Shown here: positions 44,447 to 54,469 of the stretch, piece after piece
Layout of the letters: each line of letters starts with the position of its first letter
Position numbering within the stretch: the first letter of the stretch is position 1
NCBI GenBank assembly: GCA_944325335.1
Contig: CALUZR010000013.1
Span: 1-64,000, forward strand
DNA from: an uncultured Parabacteroides sp.
GTDB lineage: Bacteria > Bacteroidota > Bacteroidia > Bacteroidales > Tannerellaceae
Direction: 5' to 3'
DNA: 64,000 nucleotides
Notes under the pieces: model-generated
Seen by the model: the letters and a program-made list of their open reading frames with translations, nothing else
Databases searched by the model: none
Told to the model about the DNA's origin: nothing
Made by a program: the position numbers and the translations under genes

Positions 44447-47400
44447 ATGAACAAAAAAGTACTTACGCTTTGCGCCGGCTTTTTGCTTGCGGGCAGTTCG
44501 GCAGCTTTTGCAGTAGATTTTGGCAAAACTGCTGAAGGTTCAGGTTATTTTGTTTCGAATGAAACATCTACTGAAACACCAACGGCCTTGTATAAAGCGA
44601 TTGCCGGAACAACGTTCGATGCGTGGAAGTTTGACAAATCAAGTTGGAATCAGACGGATTTTCCAAAAGTATCTCCGTTTGAAATCAAAGAAGAAAATGG
44701 TGCTAAACCTATTTACAAATTGGACAATACGGATGGACAGACGGATTCTCGTTATTTTCAATTAGTAGTAGGTGCTGACGGAAATGGCGGCAAAGAAGTT
44801 TTAACAATGGTTTGGACAGGTTCTGCTTATGAATTGCAAGTAGAAAATGTCAGCAATGCCAACTTTAGCAATAACCCGATCCAGTTGGATCGTACTTTGT
44901 GGGAAGTACGTGCAAAAAAAGATCCAGTATCTACTGTTATTTATTATCAGTTGATAAACAAAGCTTCTAATATGGCTTTGCAGCTTTCAACTACAAATGT
45001 CAAAGCTATTACAACTTCTGATGCAAACAAAAATTATAAAGAAGTAGGATTGGAAATTGTAAATGGTCAAACAAATTGGCGTTGGGCTGATGGCGCAGAA
45101 ACTGCTGATAAAACACCTTTGCGTAATATTATCCGTGCAGCGTTCTCTGACACTGAAACAGTATATTTGGTTCAAAAAGAGATCAACGATACTGGAGATG
45201 ATTTGAATGATAAGAAGGTGTTGTCTGCAATTGTAGCTAATAGCAATGAATCTATTACTACGACTACTACCATTACAGCTACTTCTGTGGATGGTGATAC
45301 AGATCAGAATCATGTTTATAAGCCTATTTCTTTCGAAGCATGGGAAGCAAACCCAATCGTCTTGACGGCTGCAAACTTGAACTCTGAATTGGGTTACGAG
45401 CACATTGCTACAGAAGGTGAAGGCGAAAAGAACAGCTTCAAGTTCTTCTTCAATCCGGATGTAATCGGACCGGATGCTGAAAACGTAATGATTGGTAAGG
45501 AGTTTACGGCTGTTGCTGCTGAAACGATTGATGGAGAAGATCGTGTTCCGGGTGATGCTCCTGACGGTTTCGTTCGTTTCCAGCAGAAAGGTACAAACAA
45601 CTTCTTAATGGTCGATACAACTTATTATCAAGAAGCTGCTGCAGACCGTTATGAATTGAAGATGGCGGTTCGTCCAATTGATTATCCTCGTTTTGCAGTA
45701 GTAGAAGATGATCAGACAGTAAGCACTATTGCAGCTGCAGAGGCTGATAAGTCGTTGTATACAGATTCGGATATGGATTATACTGCTAAGTCTTACGTAC
45801 AGATGAAGCGTCAATCAAACTTCCGTGCTATCTTGTATCCGGCTACGCAGAGTGTTCGCCTGCAGGCTGAAATGATTTATAAGAAGAATAAGAACAATCC
45901 GGCTCCTTGGTGGAAACAGGTGGCTGAGGATGCAACTTCTGACAGCGGTAATGCATGGATTTCTCCGTATGCAGATGATCCTGCAAATACTAATCCGTAT
46001 GCTGTTAATACAACAAAGACAGATCGTGTGAATGCAGTAGGTTATTATCCTGCTTATACGCAAGATTTAACATCTCCTACGGATCAACAAGGTGAACGTG
46101 TTGTTGCTTATGCTGCTGCTGTTGCAAATTCTGGTAGTTCTTATGATAGCAAATACATGGCAGGTGGCATCAACTATAATAATAATAGTTCAACAGATGT
46201 TGTTTGGAATGCGATTGGAAAATTGTATATCGATAATGGTTCTGTTGCTACTGCTCCAGGAGCAGATGCGGATATGGTTGTAACAGATCCTGCTAAGAAT
46301 GCTACAGCAACTCCTTATATTTGGTCTCCTGTATTTGCAACTGCTAATACGAACGTAGTTAAATTGGTTACTTTGACACAAGGTACACACCGTGTATTGA
46401 CTGCTGATGTTTCGGATGTAACAGACCAGAAGTATAACGGCCTCTTAACCTTCATCACTATCACGGATACGAAGCCGGTAACAGATGATTTGGCTAATAT
46501 CCAGAACGGTTACTACTATATCATCAATGCAAACAAGGTTCCGACTCAATTGCGTAAGGCTGGCGATTACCGTATGGAAGACTTGGCAGCTACAAATGCT
46601 ACCTTCGCTTATTGGAACGCATTGTCTGGCAAGTGGGAAGTGGCTGAAGCAGACAAAGGTAAGGCTGCTTACAATACAAAGATGGATCCGGAATCTTGGA
46701 TGAATGCAGAAAAGGGTAATGTAGTTTATGTAGAAGATAAGGTGGAAGTACCTTCTGCTCAGTGGTTCATCGAAGGTAACGGTGGTTACTATACGATGTA
46801 CAACCGTGAGTCTGGCCGCGTATGGAACACAAGCTACTGGTGGAGAGTTCCGGGCGAAGACAATACATTTGTAAACATGGCTACTTACACGGATGGTACA
46901 GGTTTGGCTACTTCTTACCGCGATACAATCCGCATCGAACCGGTTGAACTAAACGTATTGCGCAACCACAAGTTAGGTTACTTAGACTTAACTGCTGAAG
47001 AAGCTGCTGCTGATACAAGCGTATATTCATTCGGCTTCAATTCGTTGGGCGATGTTGAATTGTATTTAGGTCAAGCTGAAGGTACAGATTCATTATTACA
47101 AGTATCAGGTTTGGAAGGCAAGTTCAAATTGGAACGTGTAAACTTTGTAGACAAAGACTTGTATAGCTCGGCTAAGAAAGATACGACTTCTTTGTTCTAT
47201 GGTATCAACCCGGCTATCGATGGTGCAGAGAAAGAATATCAATTGGATCGTGGTTTGTACTACATCTATAAGGATGATGTAAATGCCAACACAGGCGATG
47301 CTACAACGGGTGTTCGTACTCGTGAATATGTTACTTTGGAAGCTGGCAAGTATCGCTTGACTTCTGTTCAGGTAACAATTGATACAAACGGCTTCTCTAC

Positions 47401-48553
47401 TATTGCTGATCAAAAAGTTATTTCTGGTACGAAGTTGGATCCGAGACGTTCGTTCTTTGTGAAACAAGTAGCTGAAGGCAACCATTATGTATTGGTTGAT
47501 CCGTACACGGTTTCTCGCGAAGAAAATAACAATGCTACAAATACTAAGTATTATGGTGTTCGTGCATTCGTTAATCAATTGAGCGGTGAAGTTCAGCCTG
47601 CAAGCTTAGTTTCTGCTGGTGCTTCTAACGCATTTGACAACAGTGTATTCACTATCAATAAGGAACAAGGCTTGAACTATTTCGACATCCGTCGTGATGG
47701 TGCAGACTTAGATACGGTTAAGATCTTCGTAGCCAACAATCCTTCTTATCTGTTGGGTGAAAACTCGAATGTGAAGGGTGCAAACGTAGGTTTGTTAGAT
47801 TTGCGTGAAGTTTCAGATGAAATCAACAATGCGCTCTTCGTTGATACAGCTAACGTAAACAACCCGGCTTGCCCGCGCTTCTTGTTAGGTGTTCGCGATA
47901 CGAAAGCATACGAAGAATCTAACTTGGATCACCACAACCGTCACTTGTATACAGATGCTGCATACTTGGTTAACTTGATTGATTCTGTTGCCGACAATAC
48001 AGCTTATCTGTACAAGAACGCAGGTCAGAACCAGAAGAATTACTATCGTCTTGGATTCTTGGATGGTCGTCACAAAGGCACTACATTAACATTGGATGAA
48101 AGCGGCAAACCGTTCGACTTGAGCGACGCAGCTCTGGGTGAAACAGGTTTGAACTACGCTACATTCGCATTCCGTTATTGCGATGCAAGCCGTGAAGACT
48201 TCTACATCGAAACACAATACGATGCAAATACGAAGGGTTGGATTAAGATCCACAACGGTGTAGCTGTCGTAACTCCGGATATCCAGGAAGCTGAAGTATT
48301 CTCTTACGAAGCAACTGACGAAGACGCTACAGCTAACGAAACAATCGCAGCAGAAGGTGCAGTTTCAGTAGTTGCAACAGACGGTGCAGTTATCGTGAAG
48401 GGTGCTGAAGGCAAGAACGTAGTGATTGCTACTATCTTGGGTAAGGTAGTTGCTAACGAAACTATCAACTCAGACAATGAAACGATCGCAGTTCCGGCTG
48501 GTATCGCAGTGGTATCGGTAGACGGCGAAAGCTTCAAGGTAGTAGTAAAATAA
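44447..48553 (+). CDS. Giant exported protein with DUF6383-like C-terminal domain
   Basis: The 1368-residue protein has a signal peptide (KKVLTLCAGFLLAGSSAAFA). The long body is acidic, rich in Asn, Thr and Ala, and contains repeated strands such as FRFQQKGTNNFLMVDTTYY and YYIINANKVPTQLRKAGDYR that suggest lectin- or ricin-like beta folds, but I see no named domain. The last 70 residues (GAVIVKGAEGKNVVIATILGKVV...TIAVPAGIAVVSVDGESFKVVVK) match the DUF6383/T9SS-like sorting domain. It should be displayed on the surface or secreted. It may be regulated through the leader at 44.05-44.44 kb. The gene has low GC and stands alone. Confidence 0.8.
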   Translation: MNKKVLTLCAGFLLAGSSAAFAVDFGKTAEGSGYFVSNETSTETPTALYKAIAGTTFDAWKFDKSSWNQTDFPKVSPFEIKEENGAKPIYKLDNTDGQTDSRYFQLVVGADGNGGKEVLTMVWTGSAYELQVENVSNANFSNNPIQLDRTLWEVRAKKDPVSTVIYYQLINKASNMALQLSTTNVKAITTSDANKNYKEVGLEIVNGQTNWRWADGAETADKTPLRNIIRAAFSDTETVYLVQKEINDTGDDLNDKKVLSAIVANSNESITTTTTITATSVDGDTDQNHVYKPISFEAWEANPIVLTAANLNSELGYEHIATEGEGEKNSFKFFFNPDVIGPDAENVMIGKEFTAVAAETIDGEDRVPGDAPDGFVRFQQKGTNNFLMVDTTYYQEAAADRYELKMAVRPIDYPRFAVVEDDQTVSTIAAAEADKSLYTDSDMDYTAKSYVQMKRQSNFRAILYPATQSVRLQAEMIYKKNKNNPAPWWKQVAEDATSDSGNAWISPYADDPANTNPYAVNTTKTDRVNAVGYYPAYTQDLTSPTDQQGERVVAYAAAVANSGSSYDSKYMAGGINYNNNSSTDVVWNAIGKLYIDNGSVATAPGADADMVVTDPAKNATATPYIWSPVFATANTNVVKLVTLTQGTHRVLTADVSDVTDQKYNGLLTFITITDTKPVTDDLANIQNGYYYIINANKVPTQLRKAGDYRMEDLAATNATFAYWNALSGKWEVAEADKGKAAYNTKMDPESWMNAEKGNVVYVEDKVEVPSAQWFIEGNGGYYTMYNRESGRVWNTSYWWRVPGEDNTFVNMATYTDGTGLATSYRDTIRIEPVELNVLRNHKLGYLDLTAEEAAADTSVYSFGFNSLGDVELYLGQAEGTDSLLQVSGLEGKFKLERVNFVDKDLYSSAKKDTTSLFYGINPAIDGAEKEYQLDRGLYYIYKDDVNANTGDATTGVRTREYVTLEAGKYRLTSVQVTIDTNGFSTIADQKVISGTKLDPRRSFFVKQVAEGNHYVLVDPYTVSREENNNATNTKYYGVRAFVNQLSGEVQPASLVSAGASNAFDNSVFTINKEQGLNYFDIRRDGADLDTVKIFVANNPSYLLGENSNVKGANVGLLDLREVSDEINNALFVDTANVNNPACPRFLLGVRDTKAYEESNLDHHNRHLYTDAAYLVNLIDSVADNTAYLYKNAGQNQKNYYRLGFLDGRHKGTTLTLDESGKPFDLSDAALGETGLNYATFAFRYCDASREDFYIETQYDANTKGWIKIHNGVAVVTPDIQEAEVFSYEATDEDATANETIAAEGAVSVVATDGAVIVKGAEGKNVVIATILGKVVANETINSDNETIAVPAGIAVVSVDGESFKVVVK

Positions 48554-48565
48554 AGAATCATTTTT

Positions 48566-48660
48566 AATGAAGAATTAAGAATGAGGAATGAAGAATTGGC
48601 GGTGCATCCAAAGATTCTTCATTCTTACCTCATCATTCTTCATTTACTCGATTCTTCATT
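48566..48660. repeat. AT-rich hairpin repeat (AATGAAGAAT...)
   Basis: AATGAAGAATTAAGAATGAGGAATGAAGAAT-type left arm (from 48566) is matched by a right arm at about 48614-48660 (GATTCTTCATTCTTACCTCAT...). It begins 13 bases after the stop codon. This AAGAATGAGGAATGAAG repeat type is widespread in bacterial intergenic regions. Confidence 0.7.
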
Positions 48661-48822
48661 GAATAGATAATTAGTTCATAACATAAATTTAGTTGTTAAT
48701 GCTGCAAAGAAAGCCGCCTGCGAGGGCCGCGAGCAGAAACGTATTAATAATTAGTATAATAAAAAGTTCTATTCAAAACGCGCCCTCTTCTGCGAAGACC
48801 GGGGCGCAACAATTCAACAAAA

Positions 48823-48854
48823 GGCCTCTCTCCGAACAACGAGAGGGGCTTTTT
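48823..48854 (+). terminator. Strong intrinsic terminator, possibly of a small RNA
   Basis: GCCTCTC (48824-48830) and GAGAGGGGC (48841-48849) form a stem followed by TTTTT. About 40 bases upstream another hairpin, GCGCCC...GGGGCGC (48779-48806), is visible. The stop of the giant gene is 270 bases away, so the terminator could end a separate small transcript from the 48.68-48.82 kb region. No coding frame there is convincing. Confidence 0.7.
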
Positions 48855-48895
48855 AGTCATAAACCGCGACCATGTCGCTACATCGACGAGGATTC

Positions 48896-48977
48896 CATGG
48901 CTTGGTAATCCCATTTTCATGGCCTGGAAGTGACACTTTCACGGCGTGAAAATCACATTACCACGGCTTGGTATTCG
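48896..48977 (+). repeat. Array G: four 22-bp units with conserved CAYGGC centre
   Basis: CATGGC, CATGGC, CACGGC and CACGGC start at 48896, 48918, 48940 and 48962, exactly 22 bp apart. The arms differ from unit to unit yet stay symmetric within each (TTTCAC-GGC-GTGAAA; ATTACCA-CGGC-TTGGTATT). It lies 80 bases upstream of the 1652-aa protein gene. Confidence 0.85.
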
Positions 48978-49057
48978 AAGGTTTCCCAGACGTAGAGACG
49001 GATGTCGCACAAAAACGAGATAATAAACAGAGTAAAAACTATTAAACATATCATGAT

Positions 49058-52000
49058 ATGAAACAACGATTACTTTTAGCTCTGCTGATGGTATTTGCTT
49101 CGGTGGGGCTGATTGGGGCGCAGACGCATCCTATCAATATCACGATTCCGGCGAATGCGGGTGATGTGACGATATCGATAGCTGCTGATAATTCTTTACC
49201 AGCTGCTCCATCTATGAAAGGCGAGGGCGGTGCTGCGATTACTCCGACCGGAGGATCGAATGGTGCTCCTTATGTGTATACGATTTCTGAGTCATCTTCT
49301 GAGCGAACTGTTTATTTCGAGAACGGTGATGGGGATGATAGGTGGAATGCTTCTTCTATTGCCATGACAGTTTCTGGTAAAGTCTCTTCTTTTGTAATTA
49401 CTTCAGAAGGTGGAGTCGTCGCTCGGAATTTGTCATCTTTGGTGTTTGAAGCTAATGGAGTGCTGGAAGATTTAATTTTAGGCTCTTCTGAGAACGATGG
49501 TGCTTATGTTCCTAAGTTAAAGGCATTAAATTGTGATGGAAATAAATTGAAACATATACCGGCAATCGGAGGTATGGATGATTATGTAGTTGGTACACAA
49601 AATCCATCAGGTTTGAAGCCTATTGTGCCTACGCAACGAGATGCAAATTTTAATGTTAGCATTAGTTCGTCTGTGTGGAGCGATTTGGAAGCAGGAGAAA
49701 CAGCCGTGTTCTCTGAAAATGAACATCCGGAATCGTTTGAATTAAAGTATTTGCGTGATGAAGAATCACAAACTCCTGGGAAATATACTGTGATTTCTGA
49801 ACCTACTTCAGATGGAGTAAATATTCTAATTACGGATAAAAATGGTGTCATTCAAGGAGGACGATTCTATTGTGATTTAGTAATTTCTGAAGAAGATGAT
49901 AATTATCCAGGAGTGACTTTACAGGGCGTATCTATTGTTCTTCCTGAACCTAAGTTTACATTGACTTGTGAATCTACGGGTGTTACAGATATTGAAGGTA
50001 ATTCGATAACAGTGAAGAAGGATAGTGAGTCGGGTGAGGTCGTAAATGATCAGAGTACATTTAAGACAGGAGATAAAGTCTTTGTAGAGATTGCTGTAGC
50101 GGACGGTTATTATGTTAAGAGCATTACCCGGAAAAACCTATATAATGAAGTACATAATGGCACAGAAGAAGGCGAATTTACTCCAGATAAAGGTCTTTAT
50201 GTTTTTACAGGCGAAGGTAATGCTAAGATTTCTGTAGAATTTGCAGAGAAACTACAAGAAAACGCAACCATTCAGAAGGTTTATGATGAGAATAAATGCG
50301 ATGAATTTTCTGTTATTGATGCAGATACAGATGGAGAATTAGACAATTTAACATCAATCCCAGTTGGTCAATCGATTAAGGTAAAGATTAAACCGAAGAA
50401 GGGATATTTGAAGGATCATATCACGGTTAATAATACGACTTATGAGTTGAGCGATACTCCGGATGGTGAAGGTTATTATATTACCAATAATGCGATTGAG
50501 CTTACAGAAGCGATTACTTATACGGTAGCTGCTTTCTTTAATCAAGGAGCGACAGTTAATTTTGGGGATATTCCATCTGAAGTAACTATCGATGTGACTG
50601 AACCGGCTGTAACCGATGTAACTGAAGCAGAAGCAAAGACATACGAAAAAGCTTCGACACTGAAGTTTACAGCAATTGCTGATTCAAAGTATGAGTTGAC
50701 TGTAACTTGTAATGGTCAAGTACTTCCTGAGACGGATGGTTCTTATACGGCAACGCTTTTGAATGCAGAAAATAATATCCGTATTACTGTATTAGATAAA
50801 TCGGCAACAATAAGCGTTGATCCTTCCGGAGAAAGTTCGAATGTGAAGTATTATGACAGTACAGGAACAAGCGAGCAGACTACATTTACGATGGGTGAAA
50901 CAATCCAAATTCGCGTAAAAGCGGAAGAAGGTAAAAAAACGTATGCTTGGTTGAATGGCGTATTGTTAACAAATCCAACCGAACAAACGGATGGCAGCGA
51001 TACTTATTTATGCTATACGGCTACATTAAATAAGTATGAAGGTGCGAATACCGTTAAGGTGAGTCGTGTTGATGTGGCTGCAGAAATTAAATTGGATCCA
51101 GTAAATTATCCAGAAAGAGGTGACTATGAAGTGACGTTGGATGGAACTGATGTAAATCCAGAAGAAAGCTATGAGGAAGGACAGGTAATCGAGATTATTC
51201 CAACCGTAAAAGGTAGCGAATATGAGATTGACGAAATCCGTGTAGTTACAGAAGCAGAAGGAACTATTATAGTAGAACCGGATGCCTCTGGCAAATATCT
51301 GTATTCATTGCGGAAGGGTAAAAATACGATTCAAGTAGATTTCTCAACGATTGTTGGAAATACATTAGAGGTAATGTATGATAATAGTAGTATCTCTGAT
51401 GTAAAGGTTGTGAATACGAATCGAGGAGATGAATATCCAAAAACTGGTGATATTTCTTATTCGGATGTAGACGACAAGACTTCATTGACATTGACTTTTG
51501 AAGTGAATAGTGGCATTAATCCTTCAGTTGTATTGAATGGTACGCCGTATCGTGTAACTAAGATGTCAGGAAATGAATATACATTGGAATTTGAGATACC
51601 GGAAGGAGAATCTATCTTAAAGATTGATGTAGAAACTCGGACAACGATTGTATTTGACCTGGAAAATACCGTTTATGATGGTACAGCGAAGCCGGTAGAA
51701 TATACGACTACGCCTGCCAATATGAATAATATTACGGTAGAATATTACGTGGATGGTTGGACTACTGCTGCACCGACAGAAGCGGGTACGTATCAAGTCC
51801 GTTTCTCGCGCAAAGGAGATAGATATTACGAGCCGGTATTAGCAGAAAATGAGGTTCATGAATATACCATTGCACAAGCTCCGTTGGTAATTACGCAACA
51901 ACCTACAATTTCGTTGAATGGTACGCTGAACAAACACATTATTAGTGGTGGTACGGTTGGATATAAGCAAGGTGATTCGTATGTGACGGTTTCGGGTACG

Positions 52001-54016
52001 TTTGAATTCTATAATGCTACAGCTGAAGATCATCGCCAAGGTTGCCAAGGTGTATCATTGAAATTTACTCCGACAGAATCAGATGACAATTTGGTGAATA
52101 ATGGTTATATCAACGAATGTCCAGTTTATTGTGATGCACAAATCAATAAGAATAACGAGACGCGCACAATTCAATTGGATAGTGAAAGCGAACCATTTGT
52201 TTTAACTTATTCAGACGGTAAGGGAAATGTAGTATTATGTGACCCTGCTTCAAGTGTAAATGTGGAAGTAAAACCTGGCGTTGTGATTACTCCGGATTAT
52301 GATCGGTTGGCATATCAATTGTTCTATATTGATGAAAATGGAGAAGAACAATCTGCTTTGGATGGTTCTACGTCTGTGGCAATTCCAAATGATTGGGTCG
52401 TAAATGACGTAATCACGTTGAAACTGAAAGCGCGTGAACGAGATGAAATCGTATTCAAAGATGGTTATGAATTGGATCCACAAGAATACAAATATGATGG
52501 TGATCGCCAATCGTTCGAAATGAGTACTACGACACTCCCGATTATAGGAAAGAGTAGTAATCAAGCTCCGTCTGCTAATGAAGATTATAAGTTATGGGAA
52601 ATAACTTACTATGATGCGTCTGGAAATGTAATTCCGAGACCTATCGAAATTGGTACCTATACCGTGAAAATGGTTCGTCCGGCCACGAAATATTTCCAAG
52701 AGTTTAGTGTAGAATCTCAGTTGATAATTACGCAAGCCACTTTGGATAAGAATGTATATCGTGTAGATAAGCCACGTGCAAGCCGGATTGCGATTGGTCA
52801 GCCATTGTATTATTCTGAATTAGTAGGCGCTACGGAAGTTGCCGGTTATTATGCTTGGGCAGATGATGATCGTAATAAGATTCCGTCGGATCATGCACAA
52901 GGCAGTGAATATGAAGTTTGGTTCTATCCGTTGGATGATAATTACCAGCCATTAGAATTAGGAAGTGTTCCTGTTTATTGGACGAATGTTCCGATTGTTA
53001 CTTGGTTTACAGATTATAAAGGTTACGTGACATTGGAAGATGAAAAGACTGGTGAGTTCTATTATAGTGGTGATGCTGTTCCTGCTGGTACAGAATTGAC
53101 GGTTCGTGTATATCCGTTTGAAACGACTGATTATGAAGTACAGTCTATTCAAGTAAAAGTGGGCGACCAGACATCTACGATAGCGAATGGAGGTAAAGTG
53201 ACCTTCAAGGGGAAAGAAAGTATGGAAATTAATGCCTCTTTCTCTGTGATTACTCCTGAAGTCCCAGACCCCGAACCAAGCGACCCGGAAATCGATCCGA
53301 ACAGCCAGTATGTAGTAACATTGCCAAGCCAGTATGCCGTTCGTGGTGCGATTATCAACAACCCAGGTAAGAATGGTGTGAAGTTTGATGATCCGTTTAC
53401 ATTCACGATTTCGACCGCTTCAGCTGATGCGGGTAAGTTGGTTGTAAAAGCGAATGGAACTACGTTGACTCCTTCATCTACGGGTGTTTATCAGTTGCCT
53501 TCTGTAACAAGCAATACTAATATCACGGTATCGTTGGCAAATCCGACACCACTGAATGTTTCGGTAGAAACGACGGCTAAGAATGCGAAGGGTTATGTAA
53601 TGGGTCATGTGCAAGTGGATGGACCAAGCGATGGCGTTTGCTACTATGGCGATAAGATTCTTTTGGCTGCATTCCCAGAAGATGGTGTTAGCTTTACAGG
53701 TTGGTCGGACGACAAGAGCGTGAAAGATCGTATGCGCGAAATCATTGTAAAGACGGACATGACGATTAAAGCACTTTTCAGTGGCGTACCGACAGGTATC
53801 GAGGATATCGAATCAGCCAGCATCTTGGCCGGTGATGGTTACATCCTGATCAAGAACGTGGCAGATGCGAACGTGACGATTGTCGGTATGACGGGCCGCA
53901 TCCAAGCCCAGCAGCAGATCAGCGGCGATACGCAAATCCGCGTTCCGGCTGGCATCTATGTGGTTATCTTGGAGAATGGCCAGGATGTGAAACAAGTGAA
54001 AGTAATTGTCCGCTAA
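49058..54016 (+). CDS. Giant exported repeat protein with T9SS-type C-terminal domain
   Basis: The 1652-residue protein has a signal peptide (KQRLLLALLMVFASVGLIGAQ) and a body of tandem immunoglobulin- or MBG-like beta domains. Visible cues are IVFDLENTVYDGTAKPVEYTTTPANM and EAGTYQVRFSRKGDRYY (MBG type) and the FTGWSDDKSVKDRMREIIVKTDMTIKALF block (InlB-B type) near residue 1540. The C-terminus (GIEDIESASILAGDGYILIKNV...VRVPAGIYVVIL-like, ending VKVIVR) resembles type IX secretion sorting domains and is related to the C-terminus of the upstream giant protein. A surface adhesin or matrix role is likely. Low GC, strongly biased for T-ending codons. Confidence 0.8.
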   Translation: MKQRLLLALLMVFASVGLIGAQTHPINITIPANAGDVTISIAADNSLPAAPSMKGEGGAAITPTGGSNGAPYVYTISESSSERTVYFENGDGDDRWNASSIAMTVSGKVSSFVITSEGGVVARNLSSLVFEANGVLEDLILGSSENDGAYVPKLKALNCDGNKLKHIPAIGGMDDYVVGTQNPSGLKPIVPTQRDANFNVSISSSVWSDLEAGETAVFSENEHPESFELKYLRDEESQTPGKYTVISEPTSDGVNILITDKNGVIQGGRFYCDLVISEEDDNYPGVTLQGVSIVLPEPKFTLTCESTGVTDIEGNSITVKKDSESGEVVNDQSTFKTGDKVFVEIAVADGYYVKSITRKNLYNEVHNGTEEGEFTPDKGLYVFTGEGNAKISVEFAEKLQENATIQKVYDENKCDEFSVIDADTDGELDNLTSIPVGQSIKVKIKPKKGYLKDHITVNNTTYELSDTPDGEGYYITNNAIELTEAITYTVAAFFNQGATVNFGDIPSEVTIDVTEPAVTDVTEAEAKTYEKASTLKFTAIADSKYELTVTCNGQVLPETDGSYTATLLNAENNIRITVLDKSATISVDPSGESSNVKYYDSTGTSEQTTFTMGETIQIRVKAEEGKKTYAWLNGVLLTNPTEQTDGSDTYLCYTATLNKYEGANTVKVSRVDVAAEIKLDPVNYPERGDYEVTLDGTDVNPEESYEEGQVIEIIPTVKGSEYEIDEIRVVTEAEGTIIVEPDASGKYLYSLRKGKNTIQVDFSTIVGNTLEVMYDNSSISDVKVVNTNRGDEYPKTGDISYSDVDDKTSLTLTFEVNSGINPSVVLNGTPYRVTKMSGNEYTLEFEIPEGESILKIDVETRTTIVFDLENTVYDGTAKPVEYTTTPANMNNITVEYYVDGWTTAAPTEAGTYQVRFSRKGDRYYEPVLAENEVHEYTIAQAPLVITQQPTISLNGTLNKHIISGGTVGYKQGDSYVTVSGTFEFYNATAEDHRQGCQGVSLKFTPTESDDNLVNNGYINECPVYCDAQINKNNETRTIQLDSESEPFVLTYSDGKGNVVLCDPASSVNVEVKPGVVITPDYDRLAYQLFYIDENGEEQSALDGSTSVAIPNDWVVNDVITLKLKARERDEIVFKDGYELDPQEYKYDGDRQSFEMSTTTLPIIGKSSNQAPSANEDYKLWEITYYDASGNVIPRPIEIGTYTVKMVRPATKYFQEFSVESQLIITQATLDKNVYRVDKPRASRIAIGQPLYYSELVGATEVAGYYAWADDDRNKIPSDHAQGSEYEVWFYPLDDNYQPLELGSVPVYWTNVPIVTWFTDYKGYVTLEDEKTGEFYYSGDAVPAGTELTVRVYPFETTDYEVQSIQVKVGDQTSTIANGGKVTFKGKESMEINASFSVITPEVPDPEPSDPEIDPNSQYVVTLPSQYAVRGAIINNPGKNGVKFDDPFTFTISTASADAGKLVVKANGTTLTPSSTGVYQLPSVTSNTNITVSLANPTPLNVSVETTAKNAKGYVMGHVQVDGPSDGVCYYGDKILLAAFPEDGVSFTGWSDDKSVKDRMREIIVKTDMTIKALFSGVPTGIEDIESASILAGDGYILIKNVADANVTIVGMTGRIQAQQQISGDTQIRVPAGIYVVILENGQDVKQVKVIVR

Positions 54017-54076
54017 GGGCAACTACATAGGCCGATGTGAATCGTCCTTCATTATGTTTTATTAGTGAATGGATAT

Positions 54077-54112
54077 GCGGGAGAAGAGCCTTCGGGTTTT
54101 TCTCCCGCTTTC
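54077..54112 (+). terminator. Intrinsic terminator after the 1652-aa protein gene
   Basis: GCGGGAGAA (54077-54085) and TTCTCCCGC (54100-54108) form a perfect 9-bp stem followed by TTTCTTTT, 61 bases after the stop codon. Confidence 0.85.
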
Positions 54113-54125
54113 TTTTGCTATTTCA

Positions 54126-54271
54126 CGTCATCCCGAAGTGGAGGGATCTCTCGACTACGCTCGAGATGACGGGGAAAGGGGTTCACGTCATCCCGACCGC
54201 AGTGGAGGGATCTCTCGACAAGCTCGAGATGACGCGGAGGCGATTCGAGACCTCTCCACTTCGGTGACGTG
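54126..54271. repeat. Two and a half copies of a CGTCATCCCGA...GATGACG hairpin repeat
   Basis: Copies 54126-54171 and 54186-54234 each run from CGTCATC to GATGACG and share GTGGAGGGATCTCTCGAC. A third, inverted fragment (54244-54271, TCGAGACCTCTCCACTTCGG) completes the group. This palindromic repeat is familiar from many Bacteroidetes and other genomes. Beyond it, to 54469, only array J is visible in the 453-bp gap. Confidence 0.85.
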
Positions 54272-54383
54272 AGGGGCAGGGGCAACCCTTTTTATAAGTA
54301 AGCCAAACCCGAGTCAACCAGTTCTACCAATAAGACACAAAGTAGTTAACCTTTTCATAAAGACACCTTGTTTTAACCCAAGC

Positions 54384-54449
54384 ACTTGCCGTTTTTGGAA
54401 ATTTTCCCGGCAGGAAACAAGAGTTCCCCCGTTAGGAAATTTCTGTTTC
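54384..54449 (+). repeat. Array J: three 22-bp units with GGAAA
   Basis: CCGGCAGGAAAC and CCGTTAGGAAAT begin 22 bp apart (54407 and 54429), preceded by a weaker unit (TTGCCGTTTTTGGAAATTTTC, about 54386). The array lies just beyond the 3' end of the decayed minus-strand gene. Confidence 0.6.
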
Positions 54450-54469
54450 TTTGAGCGGGAACGGGTAGG

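Noticed and set aside
48693..48908. 71-codon open frame after the 1368-aa protein gene
   Set aside because: It runs through two hairpins, a terminator and part of array G, and has no recognisable domain or ribosome binding site.
48896..48977. CRISPR-like reading of array G (constant CAYGGC with variable 16-mers)
   Set aside because: The constant part is only six bases, spacers are far too short, and no cas genes are nearby. The units are self-symmetric, unlike repeat-spacer arrays.
54037..54272. Two overlapping plus-strand frames after the 1652-aa protein gene
   Set aside because: They translate the terminator and the palindromic CGTCATCCCGA repeats.
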